From contig CAJZEE010000068.1 in the NCBI GenBank assembly GCA_915066865.1, positions 1-11,347 of the forward strand: 11,347 nucleotides of DNA. Direction: 5' to 3'. The notes beneath the pieces were generated by a model. The model saw only the letters and a list, made by a program, of their open reading frames with translations. It had not been told where the DNA came from and searched no databases. A program made the translations under genes and the position numbers. This document shows positions 1 through 6,677 of this stretch, piece by piece; position 1 is the first letter of the stretch; each line of letters opens with the position of its first letter. The DNA comes from an uncultured Veillonella sp. GTDB lineage: Bacteria; Bacillota; Negativicutes; Veillonellales; Veillonellaceae.

Positions 1-95
1 ATTCCGCCTTCTTCAAGATCTGCAAATATCTTTTTATTACCTAGATAAAAAGTTACATAACCGTCTCTATTTGGAATTTCTTTATTTTCAGACAT
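1..95 (-). CDS. 5' fragment of an unrecognised phage protein
   Basis: The ATG is at 93-95 and 31 codons are visible before the window edge, so only the N-terminus is known. It begins MSENKEIPNRDGYVTFYLGN and continues with an acidic, glycine-containing stretch. A strong ribosome binding site (AGGAGG, 105-110) lies about nine bases upstream. The start overlaps the end of the preceding 153-aa gene by 8 nt, which implies translational coupling and places it as the next gene of the leftward early operon. No family can be named from this fragment. Confidence 0.75.
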   Translation of the reverse strand, partial: MSENKEIPNRDGYVTFYLGNKKIFADLEEGG

Positions 96-549
96 AATTT
101 AGGGCCTCCTCATTCACTAATTTAACAAATTTATAAGTGCATACATTCGTTGGATCGTCACCAGCAGTCCAGGAGCTAAGGCCCTGAAGGAAAGCCTTAA
201 TCTCGCCATCACGTACACCTGCAAAATGTCGGCGGTACCACCCCTTACCATCACTGCTTACAAGTACATGCGTGTCGATCGGGACTTTAGACCAATCCAC
301 TTTATGAAGGTACTGTGTAAGATCTACCATTCCGAATATATTATTTGCAGGGATTAGATCCTTAAATCTTTCAAGATCGATCGCCACTGCTTCCCGACCT
401 GTTAAACGTTCAAATCGACCTAGATAATTTATTTCCGGCTTTACACTTTGCCCGAATGTATATCCCCATGTGTCGGTGGCGATATACCGGACGCCTAATT
501 TATAAAGCAATTCCATAAATGATCGTTGATCGTTACTTGTTATTTCCAT
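88..549 (-). CDS. Phage protein of unknown function, 153 aa
   Basis: The start ATG at 547-549 has a good Shine-Dalgarno (GGAGGAAGGTA) just upstream and overlaps the end of the RusA-like gene by 17 nt. The N-terminal half (residues 1-80) is a mixed helical/strand region. The C-terminal half (about 85-144) holds a tryptophan- and aromatic-rich segment with VDWSKVPIDTHVLVSSDGKG, then WYRRHF, SSW and YKFVKL. This resembles a small beta-rich segment I recall from other Gram-positive phage early genes, but I cannot attach a function. There is no signal peptide, membrane segment or obvious catalytic motif. It sits at the distal end of the replication cluster and is coupled to the genes on both sides. 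Confidence 0.8.
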   Translation of the reverse strand: MEITSNDQRSFMELLYKLGVRYIATDTWGYTFGQSVKPEINYLGRFERLTGREAVAIDLERFKDLIPANNIFGMVDLTQYLHKVDWSKVPIDTHVLVSSDGKGWYRRHFAGVRDGEIKAFLQGLSSWTAGDDPTNVCTYKFVKLVNEEALNYV

Positions 550-964
550 TTACCTTCCTCCTATTCCATATTTCATGGATCACATGTGGCGGCTGCGCTT
601 CTATAATATCGATCTCAACCCGCGGATTATTTTTGTCTACCCCTACGATTTCAGATCCATCATAACTTGTGATCCACATATCGTCGTCAATAATGCCAGC
701 TTCAGTCAGAATATCTGATGTAGCTTGTAGCAGGCCGACCAAGTCAGGCCAATGTGCCCAGTTAGGCATGTAATAGCGGCACCGTAAGGACACAGGGCCA
801 GAATGATACGCTCGTTTACGATAGAATTGCAACTGTTTAAGCGCTAATGCTTGATATTCCTCAAAGGCTTTTGATGGTAAGACACGAGGATATTTCCCAG
901 CGTATACAACTCGCGAACTATTCTTTTTTGTTGCTGGTCGGCCATAAATTACAAGCTTATTCAT
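533..964 (-). CDS. rusA: RusA-like Holliday junction resolvase, divergent active site
   Basis: RusA-family proteins cut four-way DNA junctions as dimers and usually close phage replication/recombination clusters, as here. At 143 aa the length is slightly above the E. coli enzyme (about 120). The N-terminus has the family signature G-R-P-x-x-K-K-N-S (residues 8-16). The core motif is WPDLVGLLQATSDILTEAGI followed by IDDD (to residue 95). The first aspartate (D74), the later D84 and the DDD cluster (93-95) match RusA positions. By eye, the second aspartate of the usual D-L-D-N-L-x-K motif is V76 and the lysine is Q80. DKNNPRVEI (110-118) matches the family's final strand. Activity may be altered, or this may be a recognised phage sub-family. 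The Shine-Dalgarno (GGAAAG) is weak and distant; the gene starts 2 nt after the preceding stop codon. Confidence 0.85.
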   Translation of the reverse strand: MNKLVIYGRPATKKNSSRVVYAGKYPRVLPSKAFEEYQALALKQLQFYRKRAYHSGPVSLRCRYYMPNWAHWPDLVGLLQATSDILTEAGIIDDDMWITSYDGSEIVGVDKNNPRVEIDIIEAQPPHVIHEIWNRRKVNGNNK

Positions 965-966
965 TC

Positions 967-1203
967 TTAATGCGTAATCTTTCCTTTTTCACTTAATACA
1001 CTACCTAATGCATTACGCATCTCAGCAGTAACAATATTTAACAGTTCCTCCGGTGTTTTATTAGCATTCTTCGATGCTAATTGAACTACCTGTGCAACTC
1101 CTGCACAAAATCCGATTGTTAAATCAGTGAATTGTCCTTCCATTCCAACTTTAATGCATCCATTATCAAAAACTTCTATCTCAATCTTGGCATTTGGTTT
1201 CAT
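967..1203 (-). CDS. Small phage protein of unknown function, 78 aa
   Basis: The ATG at 1201-1203 follows AAGGAG at good spacing; that ribosome site overlaps the stop codon of the helicase-loader gene. The first half reads as alternating strand residues (IEIEVFDNGCIKVGMEG), suggesting a small beta-hairpin. It is followed by a hydrophobic, cysteine-containing helix (IGFCAGVAQVVQLASKNANK) and a second amphipathic helix. There is no membrane segment long enough to be convincing and no known motif. It lies between the DnaC-like and RusA-like genes, so a replication or recombination accessory role is possible, but only by position. Confidence 0.75.
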   Translation of the reverse strand: MKPNAKIEIEVFDNGCIKVGMEGQFTDLTIGFCAGVAQVVQLASKNANKTPEELLNIVTAEMRNALGSVLSEKGKITH

Positions 1204-1214
1204 TCTATTTCTCC

Positions 1215-1943
1215 TTAAATTTGTGAAATATCCAACGGATCCCGTTTAGACTTACCTTTAAACGATAGAATAAATGACGTCTCTTTCAATCGATCATAAA
1301 TACGGCTATCATAACACTTCTTAATTTGTTGAACAGATAAATTCGTAGTGATAATAGTCGCTTTTCCACGTTCAACTCGGTCAGAAATAATCGAATCAAC
1401 CTTACTTGAAACCCATTTATTATCGTATTCGGCCCCGAAATCATCTAGTACAAGTAAAGGGCAATTACGAATGCGATTTTCAAATTTTAGATAGTGTTCA
1501 GCTGGTCCCTTACTCAGTACGAGCAATGTGTCGAGTAAGCTCATCATTGAAATAAGGTAGCCATTGTATCCTTGCTCAATCGCTCTTCGTAATATACTGA
1601 TAGCTAATGATGTTTTACCAGTTCCAACTGGCCCCATCATAATCAAGCCCTTTCCACTTTTGATATGCTCATTTAAATGAACGGCATATTTCATAGCATA
1701 GTTATATACGTCCTTATCTTCGGGCGGTGCTCCTAGCTGCTTCAATTTAGAGAATGTCATATCTAGATATCGACCTTTTATGCCATACTGTGATAGATCT
1801 TTCTGACGCTCAACTGCGACAGATGATGGATAATGCGGGGTATAGAACTCATATCCATTCTCCTGTTTCTTTGGACCAGTCGATTTCGTCGCTATTTTTT
1901 GCCTTAGCTGTTCTATTGCCTCCGTTACGTCCATTGCTTCCAT
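1215..1943 (-). CDS. dnaC: DnaC/IstB-like AAA+ helicase loader
   Basis: Phage DnaC/DnaI-type proteins use ATP to place the replicative DnaB-type helicase at the origin. The 242-aa protein has an N-terminal segment of about 95 residues, expected to contact helicase or initiator, then an AAA+ domain. Walker A is GPVGTGKT (104-111), Walker B is LLVLDD followed by FG (163-170), sensor 1 is TIITTN (196-201), and SRIYDRL (213-219) matches the arginine-finger/box VII region of this family. The start at 1943 is favoured by AGGAGGTGAT at 1954-1963; an ATG three codons in (1934) is an alternative. The first 95 nt overlap the end of the initiator gene in another frame, so the two are probably coupled. 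No residue is obviously missing. Confidence 0.93.
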   Translation of the reverse strand: MEAMDVTEAIEQLRQKIATKSTGPKKQENGYEFYTPHYPSSVAVERQKDLSQYGIKGRYLDMTFSKLKQLGAPPEDKDVYNYAMKYAVHLNEHIKSGKGLIMMGPVGTGKTSLAISILRRAIEQGYNGYLISMMSLLDTLLVLSKGPAEHYLKFENRIRNCPLLVLDDFGAEYDNKWVSSKVDSIISDRVERGKATIITTNLSVQQIKKCYDSRIYDRLKETSFILSFKGKSKRDPLDISQI

Positions 1944-2832
1944 TTCCCTTTATCACCTCCTCTTTAACCTTATTGTTAAGAATAGCTGTTATATACCCTA
2001 TACTGCCTTTACCTCGCTCGCTAGCAATAGAGATGGCATTAACTACCTCATTAGCCCCAAAGTCAATAACTAAATCATCAATACGCTCTTTGGTAATCGA
2101 ACTAATTTCTCCTATCTCACTCATATAGACTCTATAGACCTTAGATTGAGTATCGTTTAATTTTGTATCGGACTTTTCAAACAGATCATTGATGTCAATA
2201 TCATCTGAAGCATTTGCTTCGTTTTGCTTCACTTCATCGTGCTCATCAGTAGAATAGAATATAATATCTTTCTTTTCTTTCTTTTCTTTAGGCAGGTTTG
2301 CTAGATTGCTAGAACTTTTGCTATAGTTATCACTAGCATTTGCTACGTTTTGCTTAGCATTTGCTAAATATTTGCTAGCTTTTGCTAAACCGCCTAAACG
2401 CCCAGCCTCTCTACGTTTTTCCAAAATTGCATTGGTTTTTGCTAAACGTTCTGCAGTTCTACGTTGTAAAGATGGAGACCAAAAATATGTGCCATCAGTA
2501 TCTAATAAATTACAATCTTCAATTAATGATTGTATAAATTTTTCTACCAAATCTGGCAAATTAGCACTTGCTATATTTGCTACGTTTTGCTTAGCATTTG
2601 CTATATTTTGCTTCCAAAAAGCCAAATTGTCTGAGATTTGAAACGCTATAGCAAGCCCAGCAAAGGTGAATTTGTTATAAGGAAGTTTGCAATCTTCCTC
2701 AACAGCCAAGCGTTCAATTAAAATCCACCACCACGCATATGACACCATGCCGTGTAGCGAAATCATAATCATGATTTTAGGGTCACTTAGTGCGCTTACA
2801 TCGTGGCTAAAATAGTTTGTCAACTTAGCCAT
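1849..2832 (-). CDS. Phage replication initiator, DUF4373 N-terminus with DnaD-like C-terminus
   Basis: This class of initiator binds the phage origin and recruits the helicase through a DnaD-like domain. The N-terminal domain (about 1-135) starts with the recognisable YFSHDVSALSDPKIMIMISL and AWWWILIERL segments, a winged-helix-like fold. A basic stretch (LEKRREAGRLGGLAKA, about 137-152) is typical of these proteins. Residues 153-225 form a low-complexity linker with KEKKEKKD. The C-terminal domain (about 230-292) has VYRVYMSEIGEISSITKERI followed by helices ending ITAILNNKVKEE, as in DnaB_2/DnaD domains. The linker carries DIDINDLF (211-218), a peptide shared with three other proteins here. 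The gene contains the repeat array at 2207-2603, probably the origin. A GAGGGAT ribosome site precedes the ATG. Confidence 0.9.
   Translation of the reverse strand: MAKLTNYFSHDVSALSDPKIMIMISLHGMVSYAWWWILIERLAVEEDCKLPYNKFTFAGLAIAFQISDNLAFWKQNIANAKQNVANIASANLPDLVEKFIQSLIEDCNLLDTDGTYFWSPSLQRRTAERLAKTNAILEKRREAGRLGGLAKASKYLANAKQNVANASDNYSKSSSNLANLPKEKKEKKDIIFYSTDEHDEVKQNEANASDDIDINDLFEKSDTKLNDTQSKVYRVYMSEIGEISSITKERIDDLVIDFGANEVVNAISIASERGKGSIGYITAILNNKVKEEVIKGNGSNGRNGGNRTAKAKNSDEIDWSKETGEWI
2267..2289. other. 23-base pyrimidine (plus)/purine (minus) tract next to the iterons
   Basis: Only T and C occur over 23 bases on the plus strand, built from TCTTTCTTTTC-like units, and AT-rich sequence follows on the left side (2255-2266). 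It directly adjoins the TTTGCTA cluster that begins at 2297. The lambda origin has the same order, iterons followed by an AT-rich strand-asymmetric segment that melts first, so this could be the unwinding region. It encodes the lysine/glutamate run KEKKEKK of the initiator linker, which is an alternative reason for the base bias. Confidence 0.5.
2338..2366. repeat. 29-bp perfect direct repeat, copy 1
   Basis: These 29 bases recur without mismatch at 2575-2603. The offset of 237 bp is 79 codons, so both copies are read in the same frame and encode ANAKQNVAN within the initiator. The repeat begins ATTTGCTACGTTTTGC on the plus strand and contains two TTTGCTA units. A diverged third copy (one base different over about 20 bp) lies at 2209-2229. 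Confidence 0.9.
2575..2603. repeat. 29-bp perfect direct repeat, copy 2
   Basis: Identical to 2338-2366. It is the promoter-proximal end of the repeat array in the direction of transcription of the initiator gene, encoding residues near 77-86. Confidence 0.9.
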
Positions 2833-2844
2833 AACGTCATCCCT

Positions 2845-3051
2845 CTACTTCCATCTAGTAACAAATATATCCATAACCGAGCACCCCAAAGCCTGTGCCC
2901 ATCGAAATCGAGTTGAAGATTGAACCACATCTTTGCCACTCAACGCCTTCACAAGTGTTAGAGGCGAGCAATGCGCCTCTTTCATAAAATCCAGTAACGT
3001 CATTTGCTTATTATGTAATAAGCGGTGAAATACATCACTCCGTAAAAACAT
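2845..3051 (-). CDS. Small HTH (XRE/Cro-like) DNA-binding protein, 68 aa
   Basis: The 68 residues follow the layout of a single XRE-type helix-turn-helix domain. A first helix (about 6-14) is followed by LLDFMKEAHCSPLTLVKALS (about 19-38) as helix 2, turn and recognition helix, then AQALGCSVMDIF (53-64), which matches the iAkaLgvs-dif ending of this family. It probably binds DNA and may regulate the replication genes or assist at the origin. It is a second such regulator in the early operon, distinct from the Cro-like protein at the switch. The ATG follows GGGGGATAT; spacing is short. It lies between recT and the initiator with only a few bases on each side. Confidence 0.75.
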   Translation of the reverse strand: MFLRSDVFHRLLHNKQMTLLDFMKEAHCSPLTLVKALSGKDVVQSSTRFRWAQALGCSVMDIFVTRWK

Positions 3052-3060
3052 ATATCCCCC

Positions 3061-3945
3061 TTATTTATCAAACATTTCATTGATGTTATTATCATCAATG
3101 ACTTCCCCTGTATCCGCATCAACAATATCATTGCCGACCATAAAAGTGTCACCAGCCGCATCTAATGTTTCGCCATCAAAGTCAGTAACTGTATGACCTT
3201 CACTGTCAATCGTAATAACACCACCGTCATTTTCTAATGCAGTAGCTAACGCATTAGATCCTTGCATTTCAATGGACAAGATACCATATTTGCTTAACAA
3301 TCGTTTGAGTACAGTCTTAACGGCCATCGTATGGAAGTCAGTCAAGCCCCAGCGGTCTGTACCGCCCTTATAATTTCTAGAGTACTTTTTGGCGTGAGCC
3401 TGCATTTCCTCAATATCCATATATAAGAACTTTTCAAACCCATTAATGAGCTTAAAATAGGCCATGTACCCAATAATTTCATCCCCGGTACGTTCACCAA
3501 ATTCATATTCGCCAGTAAAGCGATTAACACACTTTACTTCGCCTTCGTATACAGGCACGGCGTTAATAGCCTTATATTGCCCGGTTCTCATAGCTAGTTG
3601 TATATAGCCTTTATAGCCCAACTGAAATTGAGCTTCATAACGGTTAGTCTTTCCATTGTGAAACGGAATGATATAAGCAAACCCAAAATTCTGATTTACA
3701 GGCAAATTCATTGCAGCCGCCGTGGCACCAGCACCAATAATGGTGGCTGGGTCGGACTTCATCAATAATTCGTTATTATTAGCAACTGCTAATAAAGAGG
3801 AAATAAAAGCTGCCGAATTTTTACCAAGAATTTCGTTAAACCGGTTTTTAATATTGTCGTTTGATAGCATTCCTTTAAGAGAATTATCCTGCTTTGCAGG
3901 TGCTAATTTGCTTGTTTTTAGAGTTACGTCTTTAGTTGTTGCCAT
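3061..3945 (-). CDS. recT: RecT-family single-strand annealing protein
   Basis: RecT coats single-stranded DNA and anneals it to complementary strands, working with a partner exonuclease, here the YqaJ-type protein encoded just upstream. The 294-aa length is usual. Family segments are clear: DPATIIGAGATAAAMNLPVN (65-84), FQLGYKGYIQLAMRTGQYKA (107-126) and DRWGLTDFHTMAVKTVLKRL (197-216). The last 55 residues form an acidic, probably flexible tail ending NNINEMFDK, one of four similar peptides in this window. The start codon overlaps the preceding stop by one base (TAATG), and GGAGG lies upstream at suitable distance. No defect is visible. Confidence 0.96.
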   Translation of the reverse strand: MATTKDVTLKTSKLAPAKQDNSLKGMLSNDNIKNRFNEILGKNSAAFISSLLAVANNNELLMKSDPATIIGAGATAAAMNLPVNQNFGFAYIIPFHNGKTNRYEAQFQLGYKGYIQLAMRTGQYKAINAVPVYEGEVKCVNRFTGEYEFGERTGDEIIGYMAYFKLINGFEKFLYMDIEEMQAHAKKYSRNYKGGTDRWGLTDFHTMAVKTVLKRLLSKYGILSIEMQGSNALATALENDGGVITIDSEGHTVTDFDGETLDAAGDTFMVGNDIVDADTGEVIDDNNINEMFDK

Positions 3946-4100
3946 TATTTAATATCCTCCTCAAATACGATTACTTTATTCTCGAGATCAATTCGCACAT
4001 TGCTAATATCTAGCTCTAATTCACTGCGAAAATCTAAAATTTTAATTTCATAATCATCATCGACTTTTTCAAGTAATGATTTAAGCCATTCTGCCGTCAT
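3945..4100 (-). CDS. Small acidic protein of unknown function, 51 aa
   Basis: The ATG at 4098-4100 is chosen because GGAGG precedes it by about ten bases; a longer reading from 4151 would run into the end of the exonuclease gene and lacks such a site. The protein begins MTAEWLKSLLEKVDDDYEIK and continues as alternating acidic and hydrophobic residues, consistent with one helix plus a three-strand beta sheet. It is sandwiched between the YqaJ-type exonuclease and RecT, and its stop overlaps the recT start. A role with the recombination pair is possible, but nothing in the sequence shows it. Confidence 0.75.
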   Translation of the reverse strand: MTAEWLKSLLEKVDDDYEIKILDFRSELELDISNVRIDLENKVIVFEEDIK

Positions 4101-4116
4101 AATAATATAGCCTCCA

Positions 4117-5058
4117 TTATTTACAACTGAATTGAGTCCGTGAAGGCTCATTTTTTATCACATACTTACTGAATATATCAGGATAATCTGCAGCCAAGCC
4201 CTTTTTATCAAATCCATCAATAGCCTTTCTATATTTCCATGTGATTTTATGCTTATTGGTATAGCCTACTTCATTATTGGCTAATAGCTGGCATAGATTA
4301 TTTTGAGCCTCTTTGGCCCGTTCCTCAGCGTCCTTTTTATCGGCCTTAGCTTTCAAATACGCTTCAGCATAAATATCGGCGGAATCTTCTAATTGAATAG
4401 ACTCAGGCTGAGTGTTGGAATATAGTTGCCGTAATGCCTCTTGGCACGAATCAGATCCATCAACCGCTGGCATAGTGTCAGTTAATACGAACGACCAGAA
4501 CTCTTGCGCCGCTTCAATAATTGCCTCTATAACGTTATCGTTACGAGGAATTTCTTTGTAATAGTAATCATTGCCACCAACTAATGCAGCAATCCACCAA
4601 CTCTTTTTACCAGTGACAGCCATATAGTGCTGACACTGAATGTAATAGGCATCAGGGACGCTGTCCCCTTGCCATTCATCCACTTTAAATGCGGAGGCTG
4701 TTTTGCACTCCAGCCCCGCATCAATGCCTACAATTTCCCTATCAATATTTGCTAATAAAAACGGATATTCAACGGATTGTAGCGTGAAATTATTATTTCT
4801 GACACTATACCCGGTGCGAATAGCAAATTCATCTGCAACAATGCTTTCGAGCTTTGTCCCCCAATATGTAAATCGATTTCCATCGTCCTTAGATGGTATT
4901 GTCCGGCCTGTTTTATCCATCCACACATCAAGTGCAGATCTATAATTGCTTAGGCCTAAAATAGCGGCCATATCTGAACCGCCTATACCACTCTTACGAA
5001 ACTCTAACCATTCCTCACGAGTGGCCTTATTCGCATCAAACACTTTTTTGTAAGCCAT
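4117..5058 (-). CDS. yqaJ: YqaJ-type phage recombination exonuclease
   Basis: YqaJ-domain proteins are lambda-exonuclease-like PD-(D/E)XK nucleases that resect double-stranded ends for RecT. The 313-aa form from ATG 5056-5058 is preferred over a reading 55 residues longer, because GGGAG precedes it and the family start (KATREEWLEFRKSGIGGSD) follows at once. Visible motifs are GIGGSD (24-29) with ILG; WGTKLE (66-71); D106 in NIDREI; E117-C-K119 as the catalytic E-x-K; and QCQHYMAVTG (141-150), the conserved glutamine/tyrosine region. Residues 225-260 look like a coiled coil (AYLKAKADKKDAEERAKEAQ), and a short C-terminal domain follows. It starts 4 nt after the PcfJ-like gene and is followed by the 51-aa gene and recT. 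Confidence 0.95.
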   Translation of the reverse strand: MAYKKVFDANKATREEWLEFRKSGIGGSDMAAILGLSNYRSALDVWMDKTGRTIPSKDDGNRFTYWGTKLESIVADEFAIRTGYSVRNNNFTLQSVEYPFLLANIDREIVGIDAGLECKTASAFKVDEWQGDSVPDAYYIQCQHYMAVTGKKSWWIAALVGGNDYYYKEIPRNDNVIEAIIEAAQEFWSFVLTDTMPAVDGSDSCQEALRQLYSNTQPESIQLEDSADIYAEAYLKAKADKKDAEERAKEAQNNLCQLLANNEVGYTNKHKITWKYRKAIDGFDKKGLAADYPDIFSKYVIKNEPSRTQFSCK

Positions 5059-5062
5059 ATAA

Positions 5063-6673
5063 TTAAGCTCCCTTCTGCTTTTCAAACAATTTAACATCAA
5101 TATCCGAAGTATTAGGTGCAATCCTATGGCGATACGCCCATGAAAGAACCTTATTATTGATAGTTTTGTTGGTATGCACTGATTTATTAGCATATAATTT
5201 TGCTTGCACCAGCAATGCCCCATTGCCTTGTAGTGGTTTTAGTTCTAAGCAAGCTACAAATTTATTAGCTTTCTTAACACCCACAATAATGCATTGCCCC
5301 TGCTGAATCTTATTTGTGTAAGATCTAACGCAGTTTTTAAGCGCGACGCCAATGTTCACTAAATCCGCACCCGTTTCAGGGATAACGAATTCTAATCCGT
5401 TTGACTTTTCAGCCAATCCATCGGCCTTTAGTAACTCCACATATTCAAAACGTTGTTTATTTAGAATATTAACCAGCTCATCATGTACATCCCTTAATTT
5501 GGGATGTGTTTCCCAAAATGTTGCTTTGTTTTCTGCTTCTAACTGTGAGTACATAGTTATGATGTCCCATTCAAAATGGTTGCTTAAAAACGGAATAAGC
5601 TGATTTTTATATTCCTGCCTAAACCGTTTTAAAAATACTAACGCTTGGGCATCATCAAATATTCTGAGTAAGATATGTTGCTTTCGGCTGAGTACATCTA
5701 ACAATAATCGCTGCTCATTTATATCATCACTCAACATGACAATCCCTTTAAAAGCTGTGATTGAACCCGGATTTTTATGTAACCAACGACGCATAAACGG
5801 CTTTAAATCTGTTATATTATGTCCCCTGATTAAGGCATCATAGAACGAATGATAACGACGGCCTAAATTAATAACATCAGCGTTAATGGCTTTATTACCT
5901 GCTCTGCTCCATTCCCAAAGTTGAAAAGACAATGGTTTTGTTAAAGCAGGACCATCAGGGAATGCCATTCGCCATGCCATATTGAAAATCATTCCAGCAC
6001 CATACCCATGCTCATTAGATACTCCAGTTGCTTGATAAACATCCTTAACCCGATAACCGGTAATAGCTGACATTCGTTTTTCAAACTCTAAACGAAGCAC
6101 CTTAAATAACATTCTAAATTGGGTGGCATAGTTAATTGCTGCAGATCTAGTTCTACATTGATGCAGCATGCCAACATATCCATATAGATTATTTGTAGTG
6201 CCTGAAATATGCTCTAAATCATAAATATTGACTTTCTTTTCACCTTTTACATCGTCAATAAAAAGAACCCTCAAACTTTTAAAATCAAACCTGATTGTTT
6301 GATAAAAGCGCTTAGGCTGTTTGATGAGCTGGTCGCCCATCAATACAACCTGATGTCCTTGCATTTGGAGATCAACCCAATCTTTACAAGAAACAATAGA
6401 GAATCTAATATCAATAGGAATCGCATCAGATTCATTAATAATAAGCCCTACATGTTCACGAGAAGGATTAGAACGATGCCCACAGAAAGGGCATACATAA
6501 TAGTGTGCTCGTGTACAGTACCCATTGCCCGGATGGTAATATTCAGGCCATATAGCAGAGAATGAAGCATCACAATCAGCATGATAGATTACAGTTTTGG
6601 GCGCTTGCCATCCCTGATAGCGAACTACACTATCATGTAATTTTGGAATTTCAAACGAATACAATATTTCCAT
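5063..6673 (-). CDS. PcfJ-like protein with N-terminal zinc-finger-like region
   Basis: The C-terminal part (about 425-520) resembles the PcfJ domain, named from the conjugative plasmid pCF10 and common in Gram-positive phages: ALKNCVRSYTNKIQQGQCII, then FVACLELKP and LVQAKLYANKSV. Its biochemical role is not established to my knowledge. Near the N-terminus are HADC (31-34), C53, CPFCGH (61-66) and H74, which could bind zinc. The middle is long and helical. The C-terminus ends SDIDVKLFEKQKGA, one of the shared LF peptides. At 536 aa it is the largest gene of the window. The ATG at 6671-6673 lies 4 nt after the preceding stop and lacks a strong ribosome site, so coupling is likely; a TTG at 6703 would add ten residues. 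It sits immediately before the exonuclease/RecT pair. Confidence 0.85.
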   Translation of the reverse strand: MEILYSFEIPKLHDSVVRYQGWQAPKTVIYHADCDASFSAIWPEYYHPGNGYCTRAHYYVCPFCGHRSNPSREHVGLIINESDAIPIDIRFSIVSCKDWVDLQMQGHQVVLMGDQLIKQPKRFYQTIRFDFKSLRVLFIDDVKGEKKVNIYDLEHISGTTNNLYGYVGMLHQCRTRSAAINYATQFRMLFKVLRLEFEKRMSAITGYRVKDVYQATGVSNEHGYGAGMIFNMAWRMAFPDGPALTKPLSFQLWEWSRAGNKAINADVINLGRRYHSFYDALIRGHNITDLKPFMRRWLHKNPGSITAFKGIVMLSDDINEQRLLLDVLSRKQHILLRIFDDAQALVFLKRFRQEYKNQLIPFLSNHFEWDIITMYSQLEAENKATFWETHPKLRDVHDELVNILNKQRFEYVELLKADGLAEKSNGLEFVIPETGADLVNIGVALKNCVRSYTNKIQQGQCIIVGVKKANKFVACLELKPLQGNGALLVQAKLYANKSVHTNKTINNKVLSWAYRHRIAPNTSDIDVKLFEKQKGA

Positions 6674-6677
6674 AGCA

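Larger units (their letters stand above)
2207..2603. repeat. Iteron-like repeats inside the initiator gene, candidate origin of replication
   Basis: The 7-mer TTTGCTA (plus strand) occurs at 2297, 2317, 2339, 2360, 2371, 2381, 2438, 2576 and 2597, with near copies at 2305 and 2567. Several copies form dyads with arms around a central TT: GAAGCA-TT-TGCTTC at 2207-2220, TAGCA-TT-TGCTA at 2334-2345, TTAGCA-TT-TGCTAA at 2354-2367 and another near 2591-2604. Origins made of iterons inside the initiator gene are known for lambda and for several Gram-positive phages. Here the repeats are translated as NAKQNVAN-type peptides in linker regions, so they could be kept for DNA binding rather than for the protein. 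Origin function is inference. Confidence 0.6.

Noticed and set aside
1754..2128. Plus-strand open frame of 124 codons
   Set aside because: It lies opposite the DnaC-like and initiator genes, has no ribosome site and encodes a leucine/isoleucine-rich chain typical of antisense shadow.
2207..2603. CRISPR array
   Set aside because: Repeats are short, unevenly spaced, in frame within a recognisable protein and lack uniform spacers.
2372..2641. Plus-strand open frame with LAFAKPPKRP-type sequence
   Set aside because: It is the complement of the repeat-bearing initiator coding region; its apparent repeats come from the iterons.
5059..5223. Longer N-terminus for the YqaJ-type exonuclease
   Set aside because: The extra 55 residues overlap the PcfJ-like gene, look unlike the family and have no ribosome site; ATG 5056-5058 has GGGAG.
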